A stretch of 64,000 nucleotides of DNA from Haematobia irritans (GCF_050003625.1 NC_134398.1:20658997-20722996), one strand, 5' to 3'. Counted from the first letter of the stretch, positions 1 through 12,592 are shown. Notes: generated from the sequence alone by a model not told the origin. A program made the numbers and translations.

Positions 1-256
1 TATAGAAATAAAATTTTGCCAAAATTTTCTATAGAAATAAAATTTTGCCAACATTTTCTATAGAAATAAAATTTTGACAAAATTTTCTTTCGGAATAAAA
101 TTTTGAGAAAATTTTTTTGCGAATGAAAAATTTACAAAATTTTCTATTGGGATAAAATTTTGACAAAATGTTCTCTAGAAATAAAAATTTCTATAGAAAT
201 TAAATTTTGACAAAATGTTCTATATAAATAAAAATTTGAGAAAAGTTTCTATTGGA
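1..256 (-). repeat. 30-bp AT-rich satellite, minus orientation
   Basis: Tandem copies of a 30-bp unit in which TTTCTATAGAAA (palindromic) alternates with ATAAAATTTTGACAAAAT. The centre reads TTTTGACAAAA, which I call minus; arrays reading TTTTGTCAAAA are called plus. The array runs off the left edge of the window and decays after about position 240. Confidence 0.9.
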
Positions 257-1600
257 ATTGGTTTTGTAAAAAAAATTTTTGTATTCGCTTTCGTTTTGGT
301 AAATTTGTCTCCAAATTTTGATAGATTATTTTTGTCTCGATTGGTAACCATGTTGACATTAGGAAAATCTCGGATTTTCCATCATTGTCGTGGCAGTCTA
401 AGAAACACTAGAGTACTCGTACAATGGAGACCAAGAACAAGTCGAAACCGTGCACTGCTCCCATCGAAATTGTAAAGAAGGCGAAAACTGTTCTACTAAC
501 TTGAACAATTGTTGGACCATTTCCCTCTTGGGGAAGAAGAAATTGTCATTCTGAACACATTTCCCCTGTCGCCACGTTCAAATTTTGCGAATTTTTCAAC
601 GGTATTCTCCAGAATACAGCACAATCTCGGATTTTCACATCCTCCTCAGTTTTCGATAAAAAATGGGCTCAATACGATTTCAACATTCTCCTAATTTAAT
701 TTGCATACGCAATTATTAATTTACCCATTTGTTGATTCGTCTCTTAATTGGATACCTGACACTTCTTATTGTAGAGTATTTCGAATGCTGGTAGGGATTA
801 AATTTCACATATGCAAACGCATATTTGGTTTTTGTGTTCTTCATTACCATAGCCGTATGATGAGTTGGGAAAAAGGGAAATAATATTCAATGTAAGAAGA
901 ATTGCAAGATATGCATACGTCTCTGTGGGTATAGCTCACTCATTTTGCTATCGATAAGAACGATAATAAAACATTGGCCTTTCAAAATAAAGTTAATTCT
1001 GATATTTTTATGCCTATTAGAGGATATTTATGTATCTATTATTTTCCCTCCGTTTCCTTACCATCCTCATAACATTTAGTCCTCTTATTTATGGATACTT
1101 ATAAAAGAATTTCGTATTTCAAGTATTTCCTGCAATTGAATAAAATCTTTAAGGAATTAAATTTAATTTGTATGGTTATGACCGTTCTCTAATTTTATGA
1201 AATACTAAAACAAAGAAAGGAATGAGGCAGATGTGTGTATATTTTCAAGGAATAAATACCACATTGTCGGAAGGTTTATAAGACCGTTTGTGGTCCTAAT
1301 TTGTGGATCAAATATTTGAAATGGGAACAAATTGAAATTATCAATTAACTAGAATGGTAAGGATTAGGAAGCATGAAAAAAGGTGACACTTAAGTCTTTG
1401 GTATTATAATGGACTGAATAGTCTAGGTGAGTCTGAAATAACAGTTTGCATCTACTATTATTATTCTACCTTTTTAGAAACTTCTGTCAATTTTTTTAAC
1501 AAATCCGTTTATGCTGCAATATTTTTCGTAAAATTTAAATCGCAATTCCCATTAAAATTACTGTGAGTGCTTTATTTTTATTTCCTTCATCATAGGCATT
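257..1600. other. Intergenic DNA with no supportable gene
   Basis: AT-rich single-copy-looking sequence. Short open frames (longest about 86 codons, at 215-475) start inside the satellite and have no recognisable domain. The only identifiable item is a SINE-like tail relic near 1382-1436, listed separately. Confidence 0.6.
1382..1436 (+). repeat. Decayed SINE 3' segment
   Basis: The stretch contains TATTATAATGGACTGAATAG followed by TCTAGGTGAGTCTGA. It parallels the reverse complement of 31371-31458 (ATCACAATGGACTGAATAGT, then GTAAGTGGGCCTG). No CCTAA tail is left, so this is an old, truncated copy. Confidence 0.5.
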
Positions 1601-1604
1601 GAGC

Positions 1605-1850
1605 TATTGTTCTTAGACCCCATGCACAAATTGGCCCATATCCATGCACAAAATGGTCCATATTTGTCCATAATTATATATAGCCCCCATATAAACTGAT
1701 TCCCAGATTTTACTTCCAGATTCTCTGGAAAGAGTAAATTTCATTCAATGCAATTGAAATTCGGTACGAGATGTCAGTATATGCAATTTAATATAGTCAA
1801 ATTAATTCAAGATTTCATTTTGGGGCCTCAAAGCAGAATAAAATTCATCC
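1605..1850 (-). repeat. Relic of type C ~153-bp tandem units
   Basis: It contains CATGCACAAATTGGCCC, GTCCATAATTATATATAGCC and CCCATATAAACTGATTCCCAG, as in the units at 37740-38700, in the same orientation as that copy. It runs straight into the plus-orientation 30-bp array at 1850. The same unit-then-satellite succession is found inside intact type C elements. Confidence 0.65.
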
Positions 1851-3920
1851 TGTTGAAATTTTATTTCTATAGACAATTTTGTCAAAAATTTATGTCTACA
1901 GAAAATTTTGCCAAAATTATATTTCTATAGAAAATTTTGACAAAATTTTATTTTATAGAAAATTATGACAAAATTTTATTTCTGTAGAAAATCTTGAAAA
2001 AATTTAATTTTATATGAAAAATTTTGTAAAATTTTCATTTCTATAAAAAATTTTGACAAAAGTTTATGTCTATAGAAAATTTTGACAAAACTTTATTTCT
2101 ATAGAAAAACTTTGTCAAAATTTTATTTCTATAGAAAATTTTGTCAAAATTTTATTTCTATAGAATTTTTTTGCAAAATTTTATTTATATAGAAAATTTT
2201 TTCAAAATTTTGTTTCTATAAAAAATTTTGACAAAATTTTTATTTCTTTAGAAAATTTTGTCAAAATATTATTTCTATAGAAAATTTTGTCAAAATTTTA
2301 TTTCTATATAAAATTTTGTCAAAGTTTGATTTCTAAATAAAATTTTGTCAAAATTTTATTTCTGTAGAAGATTTTATCAAAATTTTATTTCTATATAAAA
2401 TTTTGTCAAAATTTTATTCGTATAGAAAATTTTGTAAACATTTTATTCGTATAGAAAATTTTGTAAAAATTTTATTTGTATAGAAAATGTTGTCAACATT
2501 TTATTCCTATAGGAAATTTTGTCAAAATTGTATTTGTATAGAAAATTTTGTCAAAATTGTATTTCTATACAACATTTTATCAACATTTTATTGGTATATA
2601 AAATTTTGTCAAATTACTTCTATATAAAATTTTTCAAAATTTTTTTTCTATACAAAATTTTGTCCAAATTTAAATTTTATAAAAAATTTTGTCAAAATTT
2701 TATTCGTATAGAAAATTTTGTCAACATTTTATTTCTATAGGAAATTTTGTCAAAATTGTATTTGTATAGAAAATTTTGTCAAAACTTTATTTCTATAGAA
2801 AATTTTGTCAAATTTTTATATCTATAGAAAATTTTGTCAAAACTTTATTTCTATAGAAAAACTTAGTCAAAAATTTATTTCTATAGAAAAACTTTGTCAA
2901 AGTTTTATTTCTATAGAAAATTTTGTCAACATTTTATTTCTATAGAAATTTTTTGCAAAATTTTAATTATATAGAAAATTGTTTCAAAATTTTGTTTCTA
3001 TACAAAATTTTGACAAAATTTTTATTTCTATAGAAAATTTTGTCAAAATATTATTTCTATAGAAAATTTTGTCAAGATTTTATTTCTATATAAAATTTTG
3101 TCAAAATTTGATTTATATAAAAAATTTTGTCAAAATTTTATGGCTATGGAAAATTTTGTAAAACTTTTATTTCTAACTAAAATGTTGTCAAAATTTTAAT
3201 TTTATAAAAAATTTTGTCAAAATTTTATTCGTATAGAAAATTTTGTCAAAATTTTATTTGTATAGAAAATTTTGTCAACATTTTATTTCTATAGCAAATT
3301 TTGGCAAAATTATATTTGTATAGAAAATTTTCTCAAAATTGTATTTCTATACAACATTTTATCAACATTTTATTCGTATATAAAATTTTGTCAAATTACT
3401 TCTATATAAAATTTTGTCAAAATTTTATTTATATAAAAAGTGTTGTCAAAATGTTATGCCTATGGAAAATTTTGTAAAATTATTTATTTCTAAATAAAAT
3501 TTTGTCAAAATTTTAGATCTGTTGGAGATTTTATCAAAATTGTATTTCTATATAAAATTTTGTCGAAATTTTAATTTTATAGAAAATGATGTCAAAATTT
3601 TATTCGTATAGAAAATTTTGTCAAAATTTTATTTGTATAGAAAATGTTGTCAACATTTTATTTCTATAGGAAATTTTGTCAAAATTGTATTTGTATAGAA
3701 AATTTTGTCAAAAATGTATTTCTATACAACATTTTATCAACATTTTATTTGTATATAAACTTTTGTCAAAATTTTATTTCTATGGAAAATTTTGTCAATA
3801 TTTTATTTGTATAGAAAATAGTATCAAAATTTTATTTCTAAATAAATTTTTGGCAAAATTTTATTTCTATAGAAAATTTAAAAATTTTATTTCTATAGAA
3901 AATGTTGTCAACATTTAATT
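1850..3920 (+). repeat. 30-bp AT-rich satellite array, plus orientation
   Basis: About 69 repeat periods of TTTCTATAGAAA plus ATTTTGTCAAAATTTTAT, with variants such as TTCGTATAGAAAA and TTTCTATACAACATT. A block with the CTATACAACATTTTATCAAC variant recurs near 2568, 3347 and 3721, showing higher-order amplification. Open frames here (2519-2740, 3676-3918) are 10-residue repeats of the type FYRKFCQNFI created by the 30-bp period, so they are not genes. Confidence 0.9.
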
Positions 3921-3928
3921 TCTATATA

Positions 3929-4390
3929 TCCCCTACGGGAAATAGAACAACCACAGGACCGGTACAGGACTAGTCCCTGCTGTGTATGGACCAGTTCCAG
4001 TTCTGGTCAAAATGTATGGAAGGGACCGGTCACTTTAACATGGGTTTGTCATTGACGGGGTAAATTTACACATTAGGACACGTCTTGGACTCATTCCAAA
4101 GGACATGTCCTGGGACAATTTAGCAGGAACAGTCCATAGACAGGTCCTCAGGACCCACACTCGAACAAACTCTTAGAAAACTGTTTCAGTTTGGGCATCC
4201 GAATCGCATTCGAACATTTGAAAACATTTGAAATATGTCGAACAATATGATAATTTTGTTTCACCAAATGTGTAGATCCAAAAAGATTTTAATATCAAAC
4301 GAGTACGGAAATCAATAAATTACGACTATTTAAAAATTGCAGCTAAGTGATGGATCCGTCAGTGGCAATTTGCACCAATTTCTCGTAGGG
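3929..4390. mobile_element. MITE-like insertion in the satellite
   Basis: The ends are imperfect inverted repeats: CCCTACGGGAAAT on the left and ATTTCTCGTAGGG on the right. The interior is GC-richer than the satellite, with ACCGGT-type and GGTCC/GGACC palindromic words. TCTATATA occurs just before the left end (3921-3928) and just after the right end (4391-4398), a possible 8-bp target duplication. The satellite itself is rich in TCTATA, so the duplication is not certain. No open frame of note. Confidence 0.55.
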
Positions 4391-4680
4391 TCTATATAAA
4401 AGTTTTTCAAAATTTTATTCGTATAGAAAATTTTGTATCTATAGAAAATTTTTGCAAAAATGTTCTATAGAAAAAAAATTTTATGTCTATAGAAAATTTT
4501 TGCAAAATTTTATTTCCATAGAAAATTTATGCAAAATTTTATCTCCATAGAGCATTTTGTCAATTGTTTTCCTATAGAAAATTTTGTCAAAATTATAATT
4601 CCATTGAAACTTTTATTTCTATTGCAAATTTTTGGATATTGAATTTGGATATTATAAAAATTGTATAACTACATTAAATT
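4391..4680 (+). repeat. 30-bp satellite remnant, plus orientation
   Basis: Continuation of the array interrupted at 3929, with short and degenerate units (TCTATAGAAAATTTTTGC, CATAGAAAATTTATGC). It fades into single-copy DNA around 4650. Confidence 0.75.
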
Positions 4681-5810
4681 TTCCACTATTATTTCTAAGG
4701 TATTACTGAAAAAAACTTGAATGTCCTAACTTTTCCTCATTATATTCAGCATGATTTTTTTTCCATTAATCCATTAATTATTCATACACATTGCTGGTCC
4801 TTATGGAAATCGTCTTGGGTTTCATGGAAGGATAGAAAAGTATTGCAAAAGTTATTAAAAAGCATTTTATGTAGTCAAGTTAAATCAATTAAATTCTCAG
4901 GGGCAATTTCCTATCTTGAGTTTTCTTTTATCCTTTGCTTATTGGTTATTGAGCTATTGGATTTCGAGAAAGTGAGATGATTAAAAATGGATCAATCAAT
5001 ATGAATAAAGAAAAAAAACACTTTTCCAATTCTATGTCATCTTTATGAGAAATTTATATGCTAATCTATTTTTCTTATCTCAAGGGGACAACTTAATTTC
5101 AAGGTTTTCCCTTTTCAATGTTCTAAGAAGAGTTTAGATCTAATTGAAATTTTATTGCGAATAAATGGCAAAAAATAAAAAAAAAATCAGACAATAAGCC
5201 ATTTAGAGCTAAGAAATAGGAGACTCGTGAATAAAATAGTCAATTCCTTTGGTCTTTCAGTTTTTTTGAAAAGGCAGAACTTAACAAGCAATGAAAATTC
5301 GTTGTTGCGAAAAACAAGCAGAAAACGCCTCTTTTATATGTATTGATAGATTTTTCAAAATCATTGAATCCACGTAAGTATTTGTGAGTGTACTTACTTC
5401 TTAAAAGAAAATGAACTAAAGTTTATTTTTTCCTCATTCATCACAAATACTACGCCTACTATATACATACTATATTTGTTTGCTAATCATTATTTATTTG
5501 CACAAATATTGTCAATATCACCAGTTCTCATATTGAATAAGAAATTCTTGATTAACTTCGATTATGTCGTACACAAATGAATGCGTATATTAGGACAGGA
5601 TATAGAAATACCTCATCAATACAAACCACGAAGAAATTTCTAAATTTGTTTGCTAAACTAAATTATGTAGAAAAAACGTTTATACGAGATTTGTACTTAG
5701 CTTACAAAAACAAATAAAAACTTGATTACATATTTTTGCTACTCGAGACAACAATAATCTACCAAACTGGCAGAAATTTTTACCAAAAAAACAAAACTAC
5801 AAACCAAATC
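4681..5810. other. Intergenic DNA with no supportable gene
   Basis: AT-rich, with no recognisable coding or RNA gene. The stretch 5404-5510 (starting AAAAGAAAATGAACTAAAGT) recurs inside the adjacent satellite at 7087-7187. Confidence 0.6.
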
Positions 5811-5949
5811 AATTTTTTTCTCCAAAATTTTATTTCCATAGAAAATTTTGTCAAAATTTTATTTCCATAGAGAATTTAATTTCTTTAGAAAAATTTTTCA
5901 ACATTTTATTTCTATAGAAAATTTTATTTCCATAGAAACTTTTGTCAAA

Positions 5950-6090
5950 ATTTCATTGTATTGTATTGTATTTGTATTTATTGATATAGTAGTACAAAAA
6001 GTATAAACTGTACTACATATACATAGTAATTATTTAAAAATTGTGTAAAACAGTAATATTTAACGTTTAACAATTATACAAGCATAAGCT
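5950..6090. other. Non-satellite insert in the array
   Basis: It begins with a short ATTGT run (ATTGTATTGTATTGTATTTG) and contains the inverted pair GTAGTACA...TGTACTAC around a short loop (5989-6015). It separates two satellite blocks of the same orientation. I do not recognise the family. Confidence 0.5.
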
Positions 6091-7086
6091 TTTCCATAGA
6101 AAATTTTTTCAAAATTTTATTTCTATAGAAAATTTTGTCAAAATTTTAATTCTATAGAAAATTTTGTCAAAATGTTATACCTATAGAAAATTTTGTCAAA
6201 ATTTTATTTCTATAGAACATTTTGTTAAAATTTCATTTCTATTGAAGATTTTGTCAAAATTTTATTTCTATAGGAAATTTTGTCAAAATTTTAATTCTAT
6301 AGAAAATTTTGTCAAAATGTTATACCTATAGAAAATTTTGTAAAAATTTTATTTCTATAGAACATTTTGTTAAAATTTCATTACTATTGAAGATTTTGTC
6401 AACATTTTATTTCTATAGGAAATTTTGTCAAAATTTTATTTGTATAGAAAATTTTGTCAAAATGTTATTTCCTTAAAAACTTTTGTCAAAATTTTATTTC
6501 TACAGAAATTTTATTCCTATAGAAAATGTTGTCAAAATTTTATTTTTATTGAAAATTTTGTTAAAATTCTATTTCTCTAGAAAATGTTGTCAAAATGTTT
6601 TTTTCTATAGAAAATTGTGTCAAAATTTTATTTTTAGAGAATATTTTGTCAAAATTTTATTTCTATAGAAAATTTTGTCAAAATTTTATTCCTATAGAAA
6701 ATTTTGTCAAAATTTTATTTGTATAGAAAATTTTGTCAAAATGTTATTTCCATAAAAACTTTTGTCAAAATTTTATTTCTACAGACAACTTTGTCAAAAT
6801 TTTATTTCTACAGAAAATTTTGTCAAAATTTTATTTCTATAAAAAATTTTGTCAAAATTTTATTTCTATTGGAAGTTTTGTCAAAATTTTATTCTTTTAG
6901 AAGGCCTTGTCAAAATGTTAGTTCTATAGAAAATGTTGTCAAAATTTTATTCCTATAGATATTTTTGTCAAAATTTCATTTCTATAGATAATTTTGTCAT
7001 AATTTTAATTCTATAGAAAATTTTCTCAAAATGTTATTTCTATAAAAAATTTTGTCAAAATTTTATTTCTACAGAAAATTTTGTCA

Positions 7087-7187
7087 AAAGAAAATGAACT
7101 AAAGTTTATTTTTCCCTCATTCATCACAAATGTAACGCCTACTATATATTCTATATTTGTTTGCTAATCATTATTTATTTGCATCTA
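7087..7187 (+). repeat. Copy of flanking DNA embedded in the satellite
   Basis: About 100 bp starting AAAAGAAAATGAACTAAAGT and including GTTTGCTAATCATTATTTAT, nearly the same as 5404-5510 in the left flank. Satellite units run up to both sides of it. Confidence 0.8.
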
Positions 7188-8860
7188 ATATTTTTGTCAA
7201 AATTTTATTTCTATAGAAAATTTTGTCAAAATTTTATTTTTTAGAAGATTTAGTCAAAATTTTATTTCTATAGGAAATTTTGTCGAAATTTTAATTCTAT
7301 AGAACATTTTGTTAAAATTTCATTTCTATTGAAAAATTTGTCAAACTTTTATTTCTATTGAAAATTTTGTCAAAATTTTATTTCAATACAAAATGTTGTC
7401 AAAATTTTATTCCTATAAAATTTTTTTTCAAAATTTTATTTGTATAGAAAATTTTGTCAATGTTTTATTTGTATAGAAAATTTTGTCAAAATGTAGAAAA
7501 ATTTGGTAAAATTGTATGTCTATTGAAAATTGTGTCAAAATTTTACTTCTATAGAAAATTTTTTCAACATTTTATTTTTAGAAGGTTTTGTCAAAATTTT
7601 AATTCTATAGAAAATTTTGTCAAATTTTTTTTTCCTATAGATAATTTTGTCAAAATTTTATTTCTATAGGAAATTTTGTCGAAATTTTAATTCTATAGAA
7701 TATTTTGTTAAAATTTCATTTCTATTGAAAATTTTGTCAAACTTTTATTTCTATTGAAAATTTTGTCAAAATTTTATTTCAATAAAAAATTTTGTCAAAA
7801 TTTTATTCCTATAAATTTTTTTTTTAAATTTTATTTGTATAGAAAATTTTGTCAATATTTTATTAGTATAGAAAATTTTGTCAAAATGTAGAAAAATTTG
7901 GTAAAATTGTATGTCTATAGAAAATTTTGTGAAAATTTTATTTCTATTGAAAATTTTTTCAAGATTTTATTTCTTTAGAAGGTTTTGTCAAAATTTTATT
8001 TCTATAAACATTTTTGTGAAAATTTTATTTCTACAGAAAATTTTGTCAAAATTTGATTCCTACAGAAAATGTTCTCTAAATTTTATTTCTACAGAAAATT
8101 TTGTAAAAATTTTATTTCTATAAAAAAATATTTGTCATAATTTTATTCCTATAGAAATTTTGTCAAAATGTTATTTGTATAGAAAATTTTGTCAAAATGT
8201 TATTTCCATAAAAACTTTTGTCAAAATTTTATTTCTACAGAAAACTTTGTCAAAATTTTATTTCTACAGAAAATTTTGTCAAAATTTTATTTCTATAAAA
8301 AATTTTGTCAAAATTTTATTTCTATTGGAAGTTTTGTCAAAATTTTATTTCTATAGTAAATTTTGTCAAAATTTTATTTGTCTAGAAAATGTTGTCAAAA
8401 TGTTATTTCCTTAAAAACTTTTGTCAAAATTTTATTTCTACAGAAATTTTATTCCTATAGAAAATGTTGTCAAAATTTTATTTCTATTGAAAATTTTGTT
8501 AAAATTCTATTTCTCTAGAAAATGTTGTCAAAATGTTTTTTTCTATAGAAAATTGTGTCAAAATTTTATTTTTAGAGAAAATTTTGTCAAAATTTTATTT
8601 GTATAGAAAATTTTGTCAAACTGTTATTTCCATAAAAACTTTTGTCAAAATTTTATTTCTACAGAAAATTTTGGCAAAATTTTATTTCAACAGAAAATTT
8701 TGTCAACATTTTATTTCTATAGAAAATTTTGCTATAATTTTATTTCTATAGAAAATGTTGTCATAATTTTATTTCTATAGACAATTTTGTCAAAATTTTA
8801 TTTCTATTGAAAATGTTGTCAAAATTTTATTTCTATAGAAAATTTTGTCCAAATTTTAGT

Positions 8861-9199
8861 TATATAAACTCATACATTAAGGTACAATCCAATATACACT
8901 CACACCTATGCTCAACGCGCACACACACGCTCCTCGTTAAGATATCCAAATATAATCACTACCAATTAGTTAAAAGTTTATTTAATAAATTACTTAATTG
9001 CATAGGAAATGTTGATCTATGATAAATAACTTCTGTGGTAGTTTGGGTCATTGTATTTTAATTAATTTGTACAATTAAGAAACAAAATCGCTGGCCATAC
9101 ACCACCACTATTGGAATATTGCTATAAGTATGAATATAAAAAAGGTGTCCAAATTTAATACACATACAAATGTTTCATTAATGATTCAATCGTGTGGAA
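8861..9199. other. Intergenic DNA with no supportable gene
   Basis: The right flank of the satellite array; an ORF that runs out of the array here (8807-9022) has no recognisable domain. Nothing else found. Confidence 0.5.
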
Positions 9200-9203
9200 T
9201 TAA

Positions 9204-9484
9204 CCCTGGAAAGTCATCCTTATTTTTTGTACACTAACGTCATCCTTCGTCATTTTGACTACGGCATATTTCAAGACGCTATAATTTGCATTGTGAGCAA
9301 AAATGAGAACCAAATTTGAGAATATTTTCTTATTCAATATGTTTTTAATTAGTATACAACAAAAATTCATAAAATAGTTTAATTAGTATAGCTTAAATTT
9401 ATCATTTCCCAATCGACTAAAATACATTTTAGATCGAAATTGAAATTATGCGTCGTCATTTTGACGAAGGATGACTGTCCAGGG
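9204..9484. mobile_element. piggyBac-like MITE (281 bp)
   Basis: The terminal inverted repeats begin CCCTGGAAAGTCATCCTT (left) and CCCTGGACAGTCATCCTT (right, reverse complement), and are flanked on both sides by TTAA (9200-9203, 9485-9488). TTAA duplication with CCC-starting ends is the piggyBac superfamily signature. Subterminal copies of CATCCTTCGTCATTTTGAC lie inside both ends in opposite orientation. There is no coding capacity, so it would depend on a transposase elsewhere. Confidence 0.8.
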
Positions 9485-9584
9485 TTAAATGAAAATCTTG
9501 AAATTAAATATAAGGCAAAGTGTAGCATTGCACAGAAAACTACCATAGAGAAACAAAATATATATTCACAATTTTACATAAAAA

Positions 9585-9810
9585 TATTGTCGTGAGGCCG
9601 AAAATTTCACGTCCTTAAAATACGAATGCGAATAACTTGGCTAATATATAAGGAAAAAACGATTTCATTGAAAAATTTATCGACTCTTGGACAAGGAGAA
9701 TAAACTCTATATCGGAGAAATGCAAGATGCATGCTATGCAAGATGCATGCTATGCTATGCTAAACTACATTCGTATTTTAAGGACATGAAATCTGTGACC
9801 TCACGACAAT
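9585..9810. mobile_element. MITE with ~43-bp inverted repeats
   Basis: The left arm 9585-9628 starts TATTGTCGTGAGGCCGAAAA and the right arm 9768-9810 reads as its imperfect reverse complement (ATTGTCGTGAGGTCACAGAT at its start). Both arms end in CTTAAAATACGAATG. The centre holds a small ATGCAAGATGCATGCT repeat. The same arm occurs at 61764-61810 inside another MITE, so this is a dispersed family. Confidence 0.75.
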
Positions 9811-10217
9811 CTCTACAAACTTCATGTGGTTGATTCTATAGAGTTCCTTTGTTCGTTGCATTTTGGTCAATGTTTTGGTTTTGGGTTTGTTTCTAGTGAA
9901 TCCATGTTAAAATATTGGTCTGTTGTTGAACTATCAGTCATTTTATTCTCTTCTCAACACATGTACTTGGTTGTTTGGTATGTTGGTTTTCTGTGATTTC
10001 CCAACATTTTGAAGTGTTTTGAATTTTTTGTTTGTTGTTTTTGGTTTCTTCTGGCTATTTAGAAACTTCAACACATGTTAGCAATGTTGGTTAGACACAT
10101 TCATGTTGGTCACAGTTTGAAAAAGAGAATCTTCTCAGTTTTCTTGTTTGTTGTTTTCTTCTTCTCAAGAAAATGTAAAAGTCAAGCATTTAGATAAATT
10201 TGTCAAATTTATGTTAA
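9811..10217. other. Intergenic DNA with no supportable gene
   Basis: TG-rich on the plus strand with several GTTGGTTTT words. No reading frame or RNA gene recognised. Confidence 0.5.
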
Positions 10218-12538
10218 AACCAGTAAGGAAAGTCTAAAGTCGGGCGGGGCCGACTGTATTATACCCTGCACCACTTTGTAGATCTAAATTTTCGATACCA
10301 TATCACATCCGTCAAATGTGTTGGTGCTATATATAAAGGTTTGTCCCAAATACATACATTTAAATATCACTCGATCTGGACACAATTTGATAGACTTCTA
10401 CAAAATCTATAGAAAAAATTTAAGTCGGCTAATGCATTAGGGTGGAACACAATGTTAGTAAAAAAATATGGGAAACATTTAAATCTGGATCAATTTTAAG
10501 AAAACTTCGCAAAAGTTTATTTATGATTTATCGCTCGATATATATGCATTAGAAGTTAAGGAAATATAGAGTCACTTTTACAACTTTTCGACTAAACAGT
10601 GGCGATTTTACATGGAAAATGTTGGTATTTTGACCATTTTTGTCGAAATCAGAAAAACATATATATGGGAGCTATATCTAAATCTGAACCGATTTCAACG
10701 AAATTTGGCATGCATAGCAACAATGCTAATTCAACCCCTTGTGCAAAATTTCAACTAAATCGGAGTTAAAAATTGGCCTCTATGGCCATATGAGTGTAAA
10801 TCGGGCGAAAGCTATATATGGGAGCTATATCTAAATCTGAACCGATTTCAACCAAATTTGGCACGCATAGCTACAATGCTAATTCTACTCCCTGTGCAAA
10901 ATTTCAACTAAATCGGAGGCAAAAATTGGCCTCTGTGGTCATATGAGTGTAAATCGGGCGAAAGCTATATATGGGAGCTATATCTAAATCTGAACCGATT
11001 TTAATCAAATTTAGCACGCATAGCTACAATGCTAATTCCACTCTCTGTGCAAAATTTCAACTAAATCGGAGCAAAAAATTGGCCTCTGTGGTCATATGAG
11101 TGTAAATCGGGCGAAAGCTATATATATGGGAGCTATATCTAAATCTGAACCGATTTGGCTGATATTTTGCAAGTTTTTCGAGACTCATAAAATATTCGGA
11201 TGTACGGAATTTGAGGAAGATCGGTTGATATACACGCCAATTATGACCAGATCGGTGAAAAATATATATGGCAGCTATATCTAAATCTGAACCGATTTTT
11301 TCCAAAATCAATAGGGATCGTCGTTGAGTCGAAACAGGACCCTATACCAAATTTTAGGACAATCGGACTAAAACTGCGAGCTGTACTTTGCACACAAAAA
11401 TACATCAACAGACAGACAAACAGACGGACAGACAGACAGACAGACAGACGGACATCGCTAAATCGACTCAGAATTTAATTCTAAGACGATCGGTATACTA
11501 AACGATGGGTCTCAGACTTTTCCTTCTTGGCGTTACATACAAATGCACAAACTTATTATACCCTGTACCACAGTAGTGGTGAAGGGTATAAATATGGGAA
11601 ACATTTAAATCTGGATCAATTTTAAGAAAACTTCGCAAAAGTTTATTTATGATTTATCGCTCGATATATATGCATTAGAAGTTAAGGAAAAATAGAGTCA
11701 TTTTACAACTTTTCGACTAAACAGTGGCGATTTTACTTGGAAAATGTTGGTATTTTGACCATTTTTGTCGAAATCAGAAAAACATATATATGGGAGCTAT
11801 ATCTAAATCTAAACCGATTTCAACCAAATTTGGCATGCATAGCAACAATGCTAATTCAACCCCTTGTGCAAAATTTCAACTAAATCGGAGTTAAAAATTG
11901 GCCTCTATGGCCATATGAGTGTAAATCGGGCGAAAGCTATATATGGGAGCTATATCTAAATCTGAACCGATTTCAACCAAATTTGGCACGCATAGCTACA
12001 ATGCTAATTCTACTCCCTGTGCAAAATTTCAACTAAATCGGAGCAAAAAATTGGCCTCTGTGGTCATATGAGTGTAAATCGGGCGAAAGCTATATATGGG
12101 AGCTATATCTAAATCTGAACCGATTTTAACCAAATTTGGCACGCATAGCTACAATGCTAATTCCACTCTCTGTGCAAAATTTCAACTAAATCGGAGCAAA
12201 AAATTGGCCTCTGTGGTCATATGAGCGTAAATCGGGCGAAAGCTATATATGGGAGCTATATCTAAATCTGAACCGATTTGGCTGATATTTTGCAAGTTTT
12301 TCGAGACTCATAAAATATTCGGATGTACGGAATTTGAGGAAGATCGGTTGATATACACGCCAATTATGACCAGATCGGTGAAAAATATATATGGCAGCTA
12401 TATCTAAATCTGAACCGATTTTTTCCAAAATCAATAGGGATCGTCTTTGAGCCGAAACAGGACCCTATACCAAATTTTAGGACAATCGGACTAAAACTGC
12501 GAGCTGTACTTTGCACACAAAAATACATCAACAGACAG

Positions 12539-12592
<54 letters not shown>

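Larger units (their letters stand above)
5815..8860 (+). repeat. 30-bp AT-rich satellite array, plus orientation
   Basis: The longest plus array. It is interrupted at about 5950-6090 by non-satellite sequence starting with (ATTGT)n, and at 7087-7187 by a copied piece of the left flank. Higher-order repeats: the block with ATTTCTCTAGAAAATGTTGT at about 6570 recurs at about 8510 (offset about 1,938), and the block with AGAAAAATTTGGTAAAATTG at 7495 recurs at 7890 (offset about 395). The many open frames of FYRKFCQNF / SIENFVKILFL repeats are by-products of the 30-bp period. Confidence 0.9.

Noticed and set aside
424..504. 27-codon frame starting ATGGAGACCAAGAAC
   Set aside because: It looks faintly coding in composition but is too short, has no partner exon and no recognisable family.
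2519..8751. Many plus-strand frames of 60-84 codons (FYRKFCQNFI / SIENFVKILFL repeats)
   Set aside because: They are the three readings of the 30-bp satellite, whose period is a multiple of three. They appear in every array and in both orientations.
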